From the NCBI GenBank assembly GCA_018715045.1, contig DVMH01000031.1:1-44417 (forward strand): DNA of 44,417 nt, in the 5' to 3' direction. A program made the translations under genes and the position numbers. The DNA is from Candidatus Avidehalobacter gallistercoris (GTDB lineage Bacteria; Bacillota; Dehalobacteriia; UBA4068; UBA4997). Positions 1-6,906 of this stretch are shown in pieces (within the stretch, counting starts at the first letter, position 1; each line of letters opens with the position of its first letter). The notes below the pieces were generated by a model, which had not been told where the DNA came from, made no database searches, and saw only the letters and a program-made list of their open reading frames with translations.

Positions 1-8
1 CAGTGCAC

Positions 9-110
9 GTGTGTACACACATCGTGCGTTTTGCAAATTTCAGCGAAGCTGACTTTTGCAAAAGCTTGTTGGGAAGCATCCCAAACCCTTTGACGATTTT
101 TTCAAAATCG
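9..110. other. Cluster of inverted repeats downstream of mobC (possible oriT or relaxase leader)
   Basis: This AT-rich stretch holds several short hairpins in about 100 bases. They are the palindrome GTGTGTACACAC at 9-20, two copies of TTTTGCAAA (29-37 and 54-62) flanking the hairpin CAGCGAAGCTG (41-51), TTGGGA/TCCCAA (69-74 and 79-84), and CGATTTT/AAAATCG (94-100 and 104-110). It lies just beyond the 3' end of a MobC-like gene, where conjugative elements often carry the relaxase gene and sometimes oriT. The window edge cuts off whatever follows, so an oriT assignment is inference. No nic site is recognised. Confidence 0.35.
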
Positions 111-133
111 GCTACGCTCCTGCGGAGCTAACA

Positions 134-490
134 TCATTTCAGATGGGAAAGAGAAAGCAGGATTTTTTTAATGCCTTCGTAAATTTCCTCCTGATTCCTT
201 TTGATTTCTTCAATGTCAGCTTCGTAGATGTTACCCGTTGTGTTGAGCTGTTTGGCAATTTGGTTTTCGCTGTTGGATATCCGTTTCATTTTGGAAGTCA
301 ACTCACGGAGTTCAGGCATATCCAAATTCACAACATACCCGTCGATTGCCATTTTGCGGAGATAGGCACTCATGTTGTCCGTTCCCATCTGTGCCATTTT
401 CTGTTTTATCAGGTCGAGCTCTTTTTCGTCTACAAAAAACTTGACCTGTATCGGGCGTTGACGGATTGGTGGTTTTCGTTTTTCAGTCAT
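134..490 (-). CDS. mobC: MobC-like plasmid mobilization relaxosome protein
   Basis: A 118-residue basic protein. It opens with a Lys/Arg/Pro-rich segment, then has a ribbon-helix-helix-like stretch (FFVDEKELDLIKQKMAQ, then MSAYLRKMAIDGY), and ends in a Glu/Lys-rich helical tail that contains SENQIAKQLN. This is the typical plan of MobC/relaxosome accessory proteins of integrative conjugative elements, which bind oriT DNA and help the relaxase. The start ATG is preceded by AAGG with about nine bases of spacing. A relaxase gene would be expected further left, outside the window. The AT-rich composition, unlike the GC-richer core genes, supports acquisition by transfer. The family assignment rests on pattern recognition. 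Confidence 0.75.
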   Translation of the reverse strand: MTEKRKPPIRQRPIQVKFFVDEKELDLIKQKMAQMGTDNMSAYLRKMAIDGYVVNLDMPELRELTSKMKRISNSENQIAKQLNTTGNIYEADIEEIKRNQEEIYEGIKKILLSLSHLK

Positions 491-557
491 AAGATGATAC
501 CTTACATATAAATTTCCGAATTAATTTAGATGCTATGAAAGAGTAGTGATTAGTTGC

Positions 558-1664
558 TCAATTCTTTTTCTTTGCCATTTGTTTCGCCTTTAATTCTTCA
601 ATTTTTTTAATATAGGCATCTGCTTTATGTGCATAAGTCGGCTTCTGTTTCTTTAGCTTTGTCACAAAGGCAAGAGCATCATCATACCTCTTAGATTTAA
701 TATATAAATCCGGCAATTCAAAGTGCCAGCCTGCACCCTCGAATTTTAGTCCACCGTTTTTCCAAAGGGTTTCCCAAAAAGCAATATATGTATCTATATC
801 TCTATCTTCATTGAATTTTTCTTTTGCTTTTTGGACAGCCTCAATCTGTTGATCTTGAGTTTTTAATACCCTGTATCCCTCCGGATCAATCTTTTTCAAA
901 TCCTTCATAAAAGCATCATTTCTGTCTGCTATTTCTTTGTTTATTTTGTGTTCTTGCTCATCTACGATTTTTTTCCAATTAGACTTATCGCCAGAACCAA
1001 GAAGTTTATTAATACTCCAAACATTAAATGTCAATCCGAATCGAGTATCTTCGGTTGTTTTATTAGGAGCTTTATGCATATAGGGAACATATGCGTTTTC
1101 ACTTAATTCCTGTGCTCCAGTTTCTGTCAATCTGTATTTTGGCCGAACACCTGCTGAAAGTAGCGTTTCTTCCGATATTGTGTCAGATACACGAGCTACC
1201 AACTCCGCTTTCTTTCCAGTGGTAGACTCTCCATGCTTCATAAGCAGTTCTTTCAGCTGAGAAACTGTTAAATCATTTACGGATTCTTTGGCAGAAGCAA
1301 ACGCAATATAGCCACGTTCTTCCAAATTTTTAAGGACTACATCCACATTACGGATACCATATTCGAACCACCAGAATCCTGGATATCCGTTTTTGGGGCC
1401 AGGATAAGCACCTTTAGAACAGTACTCCAACAGCAGAATTTCTGCCGGATAGAGCCCTCTGGCAGAGGGGATTGCTGTTTTCTTTCGTTCTTCAAAGGAT
1501 ATCACTCTCTTTTCGAAGGCAGTACCTTCTGCTACAACATCCGTGTAATATTCTTCTGGTTGGTAATCCCCCTTTTTCGTTTGGGGTATTGTGCCTTCAT
1601 GTTTTTTGGTCTGTGTTGCTTGTGCAGCCTTTTCTTTTTTCTTGAATAAATCAAACAATCCCAT
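558..1664 (-). CDS. SAP-domain protein of unknown function
   Basis: Predicted 368 residues. An in-frame ATG lies seven codons further upstream, but GAGGAG sits six bases before the ATG at 1664, so that start (MGLFDLFKKKEK) is preferred. The N-terminal 40 residues are Lys-rich and charged. A SAP-like helix-turn-helix follows near residues 130-165 (LTVSQLKELLMKHG, then TGKKAELVARV); SAP motifs usually bind nucleic acid. The C-terminal third is helical and Lys-rich, with repeat-like segments such as YIAFWETLWKNGG and LPDLYIKSKRYDDALAFV that resemble TPR helices. The biological role is not known. It has its own promoter with a palindrome over the likely transcription start, and it sits in the AT-rich mobile patch, so I infer it is cargo or regulatory DNA of that element. 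Confidence 0.7.
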   Translation of the reverse strand: MGLFDLFKKKEKAAQATQTKKHEGTIPQTKKGDYQPEEYYTDVVAEGTAFEKRVISFEERKKTAIPSARGLYPAEILLLEYCSKGAYPGPKNGYPGFWWFEYGIRNVDVVLKNLEERGYIAFASAKESVNDLTVSQLKELLMKHGESTTGKKAELVARVSDTISEETLLSAGVRPKYRLTETGAQELSENAYVPYMHKAPNKTTEDTRFGLTFNVWSINKLLGSGDKSNWKKIVDEQEHKINKEIADRNDAFMKDLKKIDPEGYRVLKTQDQQIEAVQKAKEKFNEDRDIDTYIAFWETLWKNGGLKFEGAGWHFELPDLYIKSKRYDDALAFVTKLKKQKPTYAHKADAYIKKIEELKAKQMAKKKN

Positions 1665-1738
1665 ACTGTTCTCCTCGATAATCATAAGTCGGCTATGTTA
1701 TAATTTTCGTCTTCGTCTGTCTACTTAACTCTACCCTT

Positions 1739-1752
1739 GTGTGTACACACAT
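1739..1752. repeat. Second copy of the palindromic repeat GTGTGTACACACAT
   Basis: The 14-base string GTGTGTACACACAT occurs here and at 9-22. Its first 12 bases are a perfect palindrome. This copy begins two bases downstream of the -10 box of the SAP-gene promoter and covers the likely transcription start, the classical place for a repressor operator. The copy at 9-22 has no equally clear promoter beside it. An operator role is inference. Confidence 0.55.
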
Positions 1753-1753
1753 T

Positions 1754-1782
1754 ATTATACAAGAAGACACCATATTTTTCAA
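1754..1782 (-). promoter_or_regulatory. Promoter of the SAP-domain gene
   Basis: Read on the minus strand, TTGAAA (1782-1777) and TATAAT (1759-1754) are separated by exactly 17 bases. This is a near-consensus housekeeping promoter. The predicted start of transcription, around 1747, falls inside the palindrome at 1739-1750. The untranslated leader to the ATG at 1664 would be roughly 80 bases. Confidence 0.75.
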
Positions 1783-1844
1783 GATTGGTTTTCAGGTTCA
1801 CCAGAGTAAAGCGTAACTTTTTTATGGACACCATTATGGTCAAA

Positions 1845-1880
1845 CAAGAGCTGCCCCGCTGAATGGTAGGGCAGCTCTTG
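1845..1880 (-). terminator. Intrinsic terminator-like hairpin after the DUF6061-like gene
   Basis: The arms CAAGAGCTGCCC (1845-1856) and GGGCAGCTCTTG (1869-1880) form a perfect 12-base stem. It lies 15 bases past the stop of the gene ending at 1895. On the minus strand it is followed only by TTTG, so termination may be partial. Confidence 0.65.
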
Positions 1881-1894
1881 CTGGTTATCAACAA

Positions 1895-2140
1895 TCAATC
1901 AAGGCGTTGGTATTCCGTAACTGTCTTGAGATAGACAGCAGGATCGCCGTTAAGGATTAAATCAGCATATGCAGCAGGGTCATTATAGATTAGGTAGTCG
2001 AGTTCCGACTGTTGATACATATTGTTCACCACCTCATTTTCCACAGCGATAGTATCAATGGAAACCATGCTGCCGTCCGAAAAGCAAAGCTCTACACAAG
2101 CAGTATCAAGGTTAAACTCACAAGATAACAGGTGTTTCAT
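1895..2140 (-). CDS. DUF6061-like small protein of mobile elements
   Basis: An 81-residue acidic protein. The conserved-looking parts are DGSMVSIDTIAVENEV near residues 22-37 and the segment SELDYLIYNDPAAYADLILN near residues 45-64. I recognise this as the DUF6061 type, short proteins common in gut Firmicutes and often found on integrative elements. Their function is not known. GGAGG lies eight bases before the ATG. The gene starts just downstream of a strong hairpin terminator and ends just before another, so it appears to be a single-gene unit. No clear promoter of its own is visible. The family name comes from memory of the motif. Confidence 0.65.
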   Translation of the reverse strand: MKHLLSCEFNLDTACVELCFSDGSMVSIDTIAVENEVVNNMYQQSELDYLIYNDPAAYADLILNGDPAVYLKTVTEYQRLD

Positions 2141-2176
2141 GTTAAATACCTCCGTAATTTTATGTTTTGTTGGTAA

Positions 2177-2217
2177 AAAAGAACGATGCCGGTCTTTCGA
2201 CTCGACATCGTTCTTTT
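2177..2217 (-). terminator. Intrinsic terminator between the core chromosome and the accessory patch
   Basis: AAAAGAACGATG (2177-2188) and CATCGTTCTTTT (2206-2217) form a perfect 12-base stem with T-runs on both sides, so it could stop transcription in either direction. It isolates the DUF6061-like gene from leftward transcription coming from 2418 onward. Between here and 2418 I see only a weak inverted repeat (AGTAATT at 2258-2264, AATTACT at 2271-2277) and no gene. Confidence 0.75.
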
Positions 2218-2417
2218 CATTGTTGTTTCCAACCCTGTCAGACAGATGCCGTAAAATAGTAATTTTTTAGAATTACTGTCTTACGAGCACCCATCTAAGC
2301 GCAGGGGTTTTCTTTTTTGCTCAAAACTCATCCGGAAGGACTCGAATAATGCTTTTATCGCAATTTGCGCAGTTCATGACATGAAGAGGTTTTATCATAA
2401 ACCCGCAACAGAATCTC

Positions 2418-3170
2418 TTATAGCAAGCCTTGTTCCGCCAACAACCGTTCGGCCTGTGCCAGCCTCTCCTCCGTACCGACGTCAAGCCACCATCCGGAAA
2501 GTTTCTGATAGGATAGCCGGCCTTTCTGCAAAAACAAACTGTTCAAATCAGTTATCTCCAACTCGCCCCGGGCAGAGGGTGAAAGCGCTGGTATTAGCCC
2601 AAAAGCCTCGGGCGGATAAAGATACAGTCCGATGACCGCCAAATCACTGATAAAGGACGAAGGCTTTTCCACCAGCGCGGCAATATTTTCCCCGGCGAGC
2701 ACAGCCACGCCGTAATCCTGTGGGTTAGGCACTCGAACAAGGAATATTTCTGCCTGATCAGTATCCATCTGCGCCTGCACCGTGTACGCAGCTACCGCTC
2801 TTCTGATATCCGCCTGGAAAAGATTATCCACCAGCAACAGCAGAACGTGCCGCCCTGCCGCAAAATCCTCGCAAAGCGAAAGAGCATGAGCAATACCAAG
2901 CGGTTCATGCTGCACTACATAGGTAACACGCAGACCAAAAGCGCGTCCATCTGCCACATGCGCCTCGATGACCAGACGATTGGCCGGATTCACCACCAGC
3001 GCCACATCCGAGAGCCCTGCCGCCGCCAGTTTAATCAGCGCATGGTCAACCAGCGGCCGCCCCGCTGCCCGTACCATTGGCTTGCCGCCCAGCTTGTTGG
3101 GATAGCCCAGGCGACTGCCCGCACCCGCTGCCAGTACCACGCCGCACAGCGCCCCATTCTTCTCTTTCAT
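2418..3170 (-). CDS. Sugar-phosphate/nucleotide nucleotidyltransferase family protein
   Basis: About 250 residues of the GT-A nucleotidyltransferase fold. The N-terminal signature GVVLAAGAGSRLG, with a following KP(M) segment, matches enzymes that couple NTPs to sugar- or polyol-phosphates. LLLVDNLFQADI near residues 105-116 occupies the metal-binding position (usually D-x-D or similar). The later segments LVEKPSSFISDLAVIGLYLY and GELEITDLNSLFL recall glucose-1-phosphate thymidylyl/uridylyltransferases, which transfer nucleotides for cell-envelope sugars. The substrate cannot be read from the sequence. An upstream ATG exists at 3194; the ATG at 3170 is preferred because GAGG precedes it by about nine bases. 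It is transcribed away from the M15 peptidase gene. Confidence 0.75.
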   Translation of the reverse strand: MKEKNGALCGVVLAAGAGSRLGYPNKLGGKPMVRAAGRPLVDHALIKLAAAGLSDVALVVNPANRLVIEAHVADGRAFGLRVTYVVQHEPLGIAHALSLCEDFAAGRHVLLLLVDNLFQADIRRAVAAYTVQAQMDTDQAEIFLVRVPNPQDYGVAVLAGENIAALVEKPSSFISDLAVIGLYLYPPEAFGLIPALSPSARGELEITDLNSLFLQKGRLSYQKLSGWWLDVGTEERLAQAERLLAEQGLL

Positions 3171-3283
3171 ACGTACATACCTCGCAAAATTCATCTCGGC
3201 CTAAATTCTGCCCCAAGCTTATTCTCTTATGCCTATTCTAGCAAATCCACCAATGTTTGACAAGCCATATTTGCCGCCCACAT

Positions 3284-3312
3284 TTGACAAAGCCTTTTTT
3301 TTCTACTATAAT
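3284..3312 (+). promoter_or_regulatory. Perfect-consensus sigma-70/sigma-A promoter of the M15 peptidase gene
   Basis: TTGACA (3284-3289), 17 bases, TATAAT (3307-3312): both hexamers are exact matches with optimal spacing. A further TTGACA sits at 3257-3262. The leader to the ATG at 3388 is about 70 bases. No operator is obvious, which suggests strong constitutive expression. Confidence 0.85.
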
Positions 3313-3387
3313 ATACTCCGCAAGACACTTTCCGACAGGTTCTGCGCTGCGGTAGTTTTGCGTATTTTTAGCCAAAGGAGCAGTTTT

Positions 3388-4296
3388 ATGCTTTTAATAA
3401 ACTGGAAAAATTTGGCGGCTGCTTTATGTCTGCTGACCGGGCTGCTGTTCATCTTCCCCCACCCGGCGCTGGCATTTGACACGTCGGCAGACAACGAGCT
3501 GCTGCTGCTGGTCAACGGTATACACCGCATCGACCGCGCCTATCAGCCAGAGGATTTGGTGGACACTGCTCGTAAGGCTCCATCTAAAAAGAGTCATATG
3601 TTGCTGCGTGAGCCGGCGGCGACAGCCTACACCGACATGATCGCGGCCTATAAAGCGGAAAGCTCCCGCCCGCTTTATTCGCTTTCCGCTTTCCGAACCT
3701 ATGCCTACCAGAGCCGGCTGTTTTCCAGTAAGGTGGCCAGCCGACAGCGCGCCGGGCAAAGTTATATGACGGCCTATCGCAATACGTTGCAATACACAGC
3801 GCTGCCCGGTACCAGCGAGCATCAGACTGGACTGGCCATTGATCTCACCACTAATGGGGCTTTATCTGATTCTTTCCGCGACACCACGCAAGGCAAATGG
3901 CTGCTGGAACATTGCTGGGATTTCGGCTTTATCCTGCGCTATGACGAAGCAAAGACCGATCTCACCGCCATCGCCTACGAGCCGTGGCATTACCGCTATG
4001 TCGGCCTGCCACACTCACTGATCATTCGCGATAACGGCTGGGTGCTGGAGGAGTATATTGCCGCGCTGCATGAGCAGGGTATGCTGGAATATGCTGACCC
4101 GGAAGATACTGCCAGCGTCTGGCGTATCTATTGGACAGACGACACAGCTCAGGAATTTGACGACGTTGAGAGCATATCCTCCGACAACACCGGCGGCTAT
4201 ATTATCACTACCAAAACCCCGCTTATTAACAGCCTGCTGAACGAATGGAGCGTGGCGGCCTTAACGGCGAACAACCTGCTGGTGATGCCTGCTTAA
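3388..4296 (+). CDS. Secreted D-alanyl-D-alanine carboxypeptidase, peptidase M15B (VanY/LdcB type)
   Basis: 302 residues. The ATG at 3388 is chosen because AAAGGAG lies seven bases upstream and an ideal signal peptide follows: basic start, hydrophobic LAAALCLLTGLLFIF, cleavage after ALA near residue 29. The M15 zinc site is visible: SEHQTGLAIDL supplies His and Asp, and EPWHYRYVG supplies the second His. SAFRTYAYQSRLF is the usual substrate-loop motif. The family trims the terminal D-Ala from peptidoglycan stem peptides outside the membrane. The C-terminal 80 residues carry no motif I know. The gene has a consensus promoter and a strong terminator, so it is monocistronic. Carboxypeptidase function is well supported; DD versus LD specificity is not resolved. 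Confidence 0.9.
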   Translation: MLLINWKNLAAALCLLTGLLFIFPHPALAFDTSADNELLLLVNGIHRIDRAYQPEDLVDTARKAPSKKSHMLLREPAATAYTDMIAAYKAESSRPLYSLSAFRTYAYQSRLFSSKVASRQRAGQSYMTAYRNTLQYTALPGTSEHQTGLAIDLTTNGALSDSFRDTTQGKWLLEHCWDFGFILRYDEAKTDLTAIAYEPWHYRYVGLPHSLIIRDNGWVLEEYIAALHEQGMLEYADPEDTASVWRIYWTDDTAQEFDDVESISSDNTGGYIITTKTPLINSLLNEWSVAALTANNLLVMPA

Positions 4297-4314
4297 ACGT
4301 CATATAAACGCAGC

Positions 4315-4348
4315 AAAGCGGCGCCGGATTAAACCGGACGCCGCTTTT
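4315..4348. terminator. Bidirectional intrinsic terminator
   Basis: AAAGCGGCGCCGG (4315-4327) pairs with CCGGACGCCGCTTT (4334-4347), with one bulged A. It has T-runs on both sides and lies between two convergent genes, the M15 peptidase (plus) and the crotonase (minus), so it probably ends both. Confidence 0.85.
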
Positions 4349-4368
4349 CCTATTATCTTTGGCAGGGT

Positions 4369-5142
4369 TTATTTGCCCTGAAATTTAGCCGGACGCTTCT
4401 CAGCAAAGGCAGCAAGACCCTCCTTGCAGTCCGCGCTGACCACCAGCTTGCCTTGCAGCTCCGCTTCCGCGGCCAACATTTCCGCCAGGCTGTAATTCTC
4501 CCCCTCATTCAACAGCCGCTTGCAACCAGCCAATGCCAACGGCGCACGTTTGGCCAGATTCTCAGCATATTCCGCCGTTTTGTCCGCCAGTTCCTCAGCC
4601 GGATAAACCGCGTTTACAAAACCGGCCTCCTTACCCTGCTCTGCAGTGATTGGCGAGGCCTCAAACATCAGCTGCCTGGCACGCCAGCAACCAACCGCAC
4701 GGGGCAGCAAATAATGGCCGCCGCAGTCCGGCGCCAAACCGATATTGCTGAAGCTCTGAATGAACTTAACGCCCGAAGCGGCAAACACCATGTCACAAGC
4801 CAGCGCCAGATTAAAACCAGCGCCCGCCGCCACTCCGTTTACCATCGCAATAACCGGCTTCGGACAGTTATAAAAGGCAGCGCTGGTTTTGCCGCAGCCC
4901 TTAACAAAATCAGCCGCGGCCTTTTCGTCCGTCAAAGCCTTAAGCGAACTCAAATCGCCACCCGCGCAGAAAGCGCGCCCGGCACCACTAACCACCAGTA
5001 CCCGCACCTCCGGGTCGGCAGCAAGCGCATCTACCGACGCGACGATATCCGCCGCCAGCTCTGCCGTCAGACTGTTCAGCGCCTCCGGCCGATTTAGCGT
5101 CAACCAGCCCACACCATGTTTCTTTTCCGTCAATACTAACAT
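4369..5142 (-). CDS. Enoyl-CoA hydratase/isomerase (crotonase) family protein
   Basis: 257 residues counted from the ATG at 5142; a TTG just before it is also in frame, but AGGGAGGGG is placed correctly for the ATG. Crotonase hallmarks are SGAGRAFCAGGDLSSL (first oxyanion hole) near residue 55 and NGVAAGAGFNLALACD (second) near residue 105. IGLAPDCGGHYLLPRAVG near residue 135 has Asp where classical hydratases have their second Glu. This Asp-type active site occurs in PaaG-like isomerases and some Delta3-Delta2-enoyl-CoA isomerases, so isomerisation is more likely than hydration. No beta-oxidation or phenylacetate genes are adjacent, so the substrate is open. The cytosolic enzyme acts on acyl-CoA thioesters. 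Confidence 0.85.
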   Translation of the reverse strand: MLVLTEKKHGVGWLTLNRPEALNSLTAELAADIVASVDALAADPEVRVLVVSGAGRAFCAGGDLSSLKALTDEKAAADFVKGCGKTSAAFYNCPKPVIAMVNGVAAGAGFNLALACDMVFAASGVKFIQSFSNIGLAPDCGGHYLLPRAVGCWRARQLMFEASPITAEQGKEAGFVNAVYPAEELADKTAEYAENLAKRAPLALAGCKRLLNEGENYSLAEMLAAEAELQGKLVVSADCKEGLAAFAEKRPAKFQGK

Positions 5143-5187
5143 CAAAAACCCCTCCCTTTGTTGTGGTCTGCCGCAGCCTTCTACTTC

Positions 5188-5670
5188 TTAATACATTTCG
5201 CCCTGCGCTTTGCGATACTCCGCAAACAGGCGCCGGCAGTCGTCGCCAGAGAGCGCCGTAGCCTGAAGCCCCAGCATATTATCACCCGACAGATAGTCAT
5301 AAATTGCCGCGTCGCGGAAGCCAATCGCCGCCGCGTCCGCTCTGGTGCCGCCGAAATACACCTGCTTGATATTTGCCCAGATGATAGCGGCAAGACACAT
5401 CGGGCATGGCTCGCAAGAAGAAAACAACGTGCATCCGGCCAAATCGTGAGTACCAAGCTTTTCCCCCGCCCTGCGGATTGCCATGACCTCAGCATGCGCA
5501 GTCGCGTCATGCCCGACCAGTACCCGGTTATGCGCCTCTGCCAGCACGTTGCCCGCCGCGTCCACCACTACGGCGCCAAACGGACCGCCTTCGCCTGCTG
5601 CTGCACCCGTCGCCGCTTCCTGTAATGCCCGACGCATCATATCGTCAATAAATTCCTGAGTGAAAGCCAT
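5188..5670 (-). CDS. guaD: Guanine deaminase-type CMP/dCMP deaminase-fold enzyme
   Basis: 160 residues from the ATG at 5670, which follows AAGGGGGGG. The zinc-deaminase signature is complete: HAEVMAI near residue 53 (His ligand and catalytic Glu) and SCEPCPMC near residue 85 (two Cys ligands). GGPFGAVVV near residue 27 and the region TRADAAAIGFRDAAIYD near residue 108 resemble Bacillus guanine deaminase GuaD more than tRNA-adenosine deaminase TadA. The likely reaction is guanine to xanthine plus ammonia, in purine salvage or catabolism. The purine operon lies a few kilobases upstream on the same strand, which fits but does not prove this. TadA-like activity remains an alternative. Confidence 0.75.
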   Translation of the reverse strand: MAFTQEFIDDMMRRALQEAATGAAAGEGGPFGAVVVDAAGNVLAEAHNRVLVGHDATAHAEVMAIRRAGEKLGTHDLAGCTLFSSCEPCPMCLAAIIWANIKQVYFGGTRADAAAIGFRDAAIYDYLSGDNMLGLQATALSGDDCRRLFAEYRKAQGEMY

Positions 5671-5683
5671 AACCGGCCCCCCC

Positions 5684-5941
5684 TTACTCCTGCTGCGCCT
5701 GCTCAGCCGCCGCAGCAGAGCGTATCTCCTGAAGCAGGGCTTGGATCTTCTCATGCTGCGCCAGATCAGCATAAACCGCCCCCCAGCCATGCTGACTTTG
5801 AAACAGATCGCCGTACGCATTGGACTCGTTCGACTGAATCAAAGCCGGGATTCCCTCCTGCTGCAATGCCTGCCGCAGCAAATCCGCCTCAAAAGAATTA
5901 TCCAGGTAGGCAACGCGTTCTTTGTTTGGCTTAACTAACAT
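5684..5941 (-). CDS. DUF2007-like putative signal-transducing protein
   Basis: 85 residues. The layout VAYLDNSFEADLLRQALQQE, then GIPALIQSNE, then HGWGAVYADLAQ resembles the DUF2007 family: a small alpha/beta domain in which an 'x-x-EAxxLxxxLxxxGIPA' helix-turn is followed by a short strand pair. Family members are annotated as putative signal-transducing proteins, but no biochemical role is firmly known. The C-terminus is Ala/Glu/Gln-rich. AAGGAGG lies seven bases before the ATG. It starts 12 bases after the GIY-YIG gene ends and 13 bases before the deaminase start, so all three are probably cotranscribed. Confidence 0.6.
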   Translation of the reverse strand: MLVKPNKERVAYLDNSFEADLLRQALQQEGIPALIQSNESNAYGDLFQSQHGWGAVYADLAQHEKIQALLQEIRSAAAAEQAQQE

Positions 5942-5953
5942 ATTAACGCCTCC

Positions 5954-6238
5954 TTAATCACCGCTGAACAGCCGGGGGCAGACGTCACAAAGCACAACCT
6001 CGCCCGCCGCCAACCGCAGCTTTTCCTGACGTGAAAGTTGTTTAATCAGCACCTCTGCCCGCCGCGCCAAATGCTCGCTGGCAAACTGCTGCTGCCAGAC
6101 CATACGCACCGGCAAACGCGAGCGGGTATATTTAGCACCCCGTCCGGCGTTATGCATAGCCTCACGCGCCTCCGGATCTTTGGCTATTCCGGTATAAAGC
6201 GTGCCGTCGGCGCACTCCACCATATAAACAAATATCAT
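5954..6238 (-). CDS. GIY-YIG nuclease-fold protein (YhbQ/UPF0213 type)
   Basis: 94 residues. MIFVYMVECADGTLYTGIAKD is the variant GIY-YIG motif (Y-x-V ... LYTGI). HNAGRGAKYTRSRLPV near residues 29-44 is the hallmark of the YhbQ/UPF0213 subfamily, and Glu62 (RRAEVLIKQL) matches the usual metal-binding Glu. These single-domain proteins are thought to act on DNA, but the physiological role is unsettled. The start codon shares one base with the stop of the upstream gene (TAATG), so translation is coupled to the flavin reductase-rubredoxin. Confidence 0.85.
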   Translation of the reverse strand: MIFVYMVECADGTLYTGIAKDPEAREAMHNAGRGAKYTRSRLPVRMVWQQQFASEHLARRAEVLIKQLSRQEKLRLAAGEVVLCDVCPRLFSGD

Positions 6239-6867
6239 TACACGCGCTCGAACATATCCGCGCCTACGCCGCAGATCGGGCAGCGGTAATCCGGCGGCAG
6301 CTCACCCTCATAGATGTAGCCGCACATCTTGCAGCGCCAGCGAGGAGTATCACCCACCAAAGCAGGTGCAGTTTGAGCTGCCGGGCGCGTTTTCTTCGCC
6401 AGATAATCAGCGTAAAGCAATGGCTGGGTATCACTGCAAGGCATACCTTCCTCCGCCTCGATCACAAATATCGTATGACTGCCCACCGTCATCTGTTCGA
6501 TAACAGAGCCGGCCACCCAGCCGCAGAAACCTGATCCCTCATAATAAGGCAGCCCCGCCGCCGTGAACTTCGGTGGAAACACAGCGAATTTATCCGCCGT
6601 CCGTCCGCTTTGCAGACCAAAATTGGCAATAAGCGCCGGGTCGTAATTCTGCGAGAGAATAGAAACCGCCAGTTTACCGGATTGCTTCACCAACTCAGTG
6701 GTATAATTATCATTGTTCAGGCTGAGCGCCACCGTCTGTCGGGGCGCGGCGTTAATCTGCATCACGGCGTCGGCGATCTGACCGTTGATTTTACCCTCAA
6801 ATTCTGTAGTCACCACATACAGTCCGTAACTCATCTTGTGCAGAACCTTGCGGTCATAAACAGACAT
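6238..6867 (-). CDS. Flavin reductase-rubredoxin fusion (high-molecular-weight rubredoxin)
   Basis: 209 residues. Residues 1-150 are a flavin reductase-like (split-barrel FMN-binding) domain opening with RKVLHKMSYGLYVVTTEFEG. Residues 172-209 are a compact rubredoxin domain with two Cys pairs, WRCKMCGYIY and YRCPICG, that bind one iron. This order defines 'high-molecular-weight rubredoxin' (Hrb) of anaerobic Firmicutes, an NADH-linked electron donor to flavodiiron proteins that remove oxygen or nitric oxide. No flavodiiron partner is in the window. The gene lies 40 bases after purD and overlaps the GIY-YIG gene by one base, so it may be at the end of the purine transcript. Domain assignment is firm; the electron acceptor is inferred from the family. 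Confidence 0.85.
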   Translation of the reverse strand: MSVYDRKVLHKMSYGLYVVTTEFEGKINGQIADAVMQINAAPRQTVALSLNNDNYTTELVKQSGKLAVSILSQNYDPALIANFGLQSGRTADKFAVFPPKFTAAGLPYYEGSGFCGWVAGSVIEQMTVGSHTIFVIEAEEGMPCSDTQPLLYADYLAKKTRPAAQTAPALVGDTPRWRCKMCGYIYEGELPPDYRCPICGVGADMFERV

Positions 6868-6906
6868 CGAAAATCCCTCCCTGCTAAAGTTTTTATCAAC
6901 GCGGTG

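Noticed and set aside
56-511. 151-codon plus-strand frame opposite mobC
   Set aside because: It is a shadow of the MobC-like gene; its sequence has no recognisable family and no ribosome binding site.
2381-2635. Plus-strand frame of 84 codons
   Set aside because: It is antisense to the nucleotidyltransferase gene and has no translation signals.
3257-3289. Two TTGACA boxes as tandem promoters of the M15 gene
   Set aside because: Only the second has a correctly spaced -10 (TATAAT). The first has none.
5671-5820. 50-codon N-terminal extension of the guanine deaminase-type gene
   Set aside because: It overlaps the DUF2007-like gene in another frame, is Arg-rich without family likeness, and the ATG at 5670 follows AAGGGGGGG.
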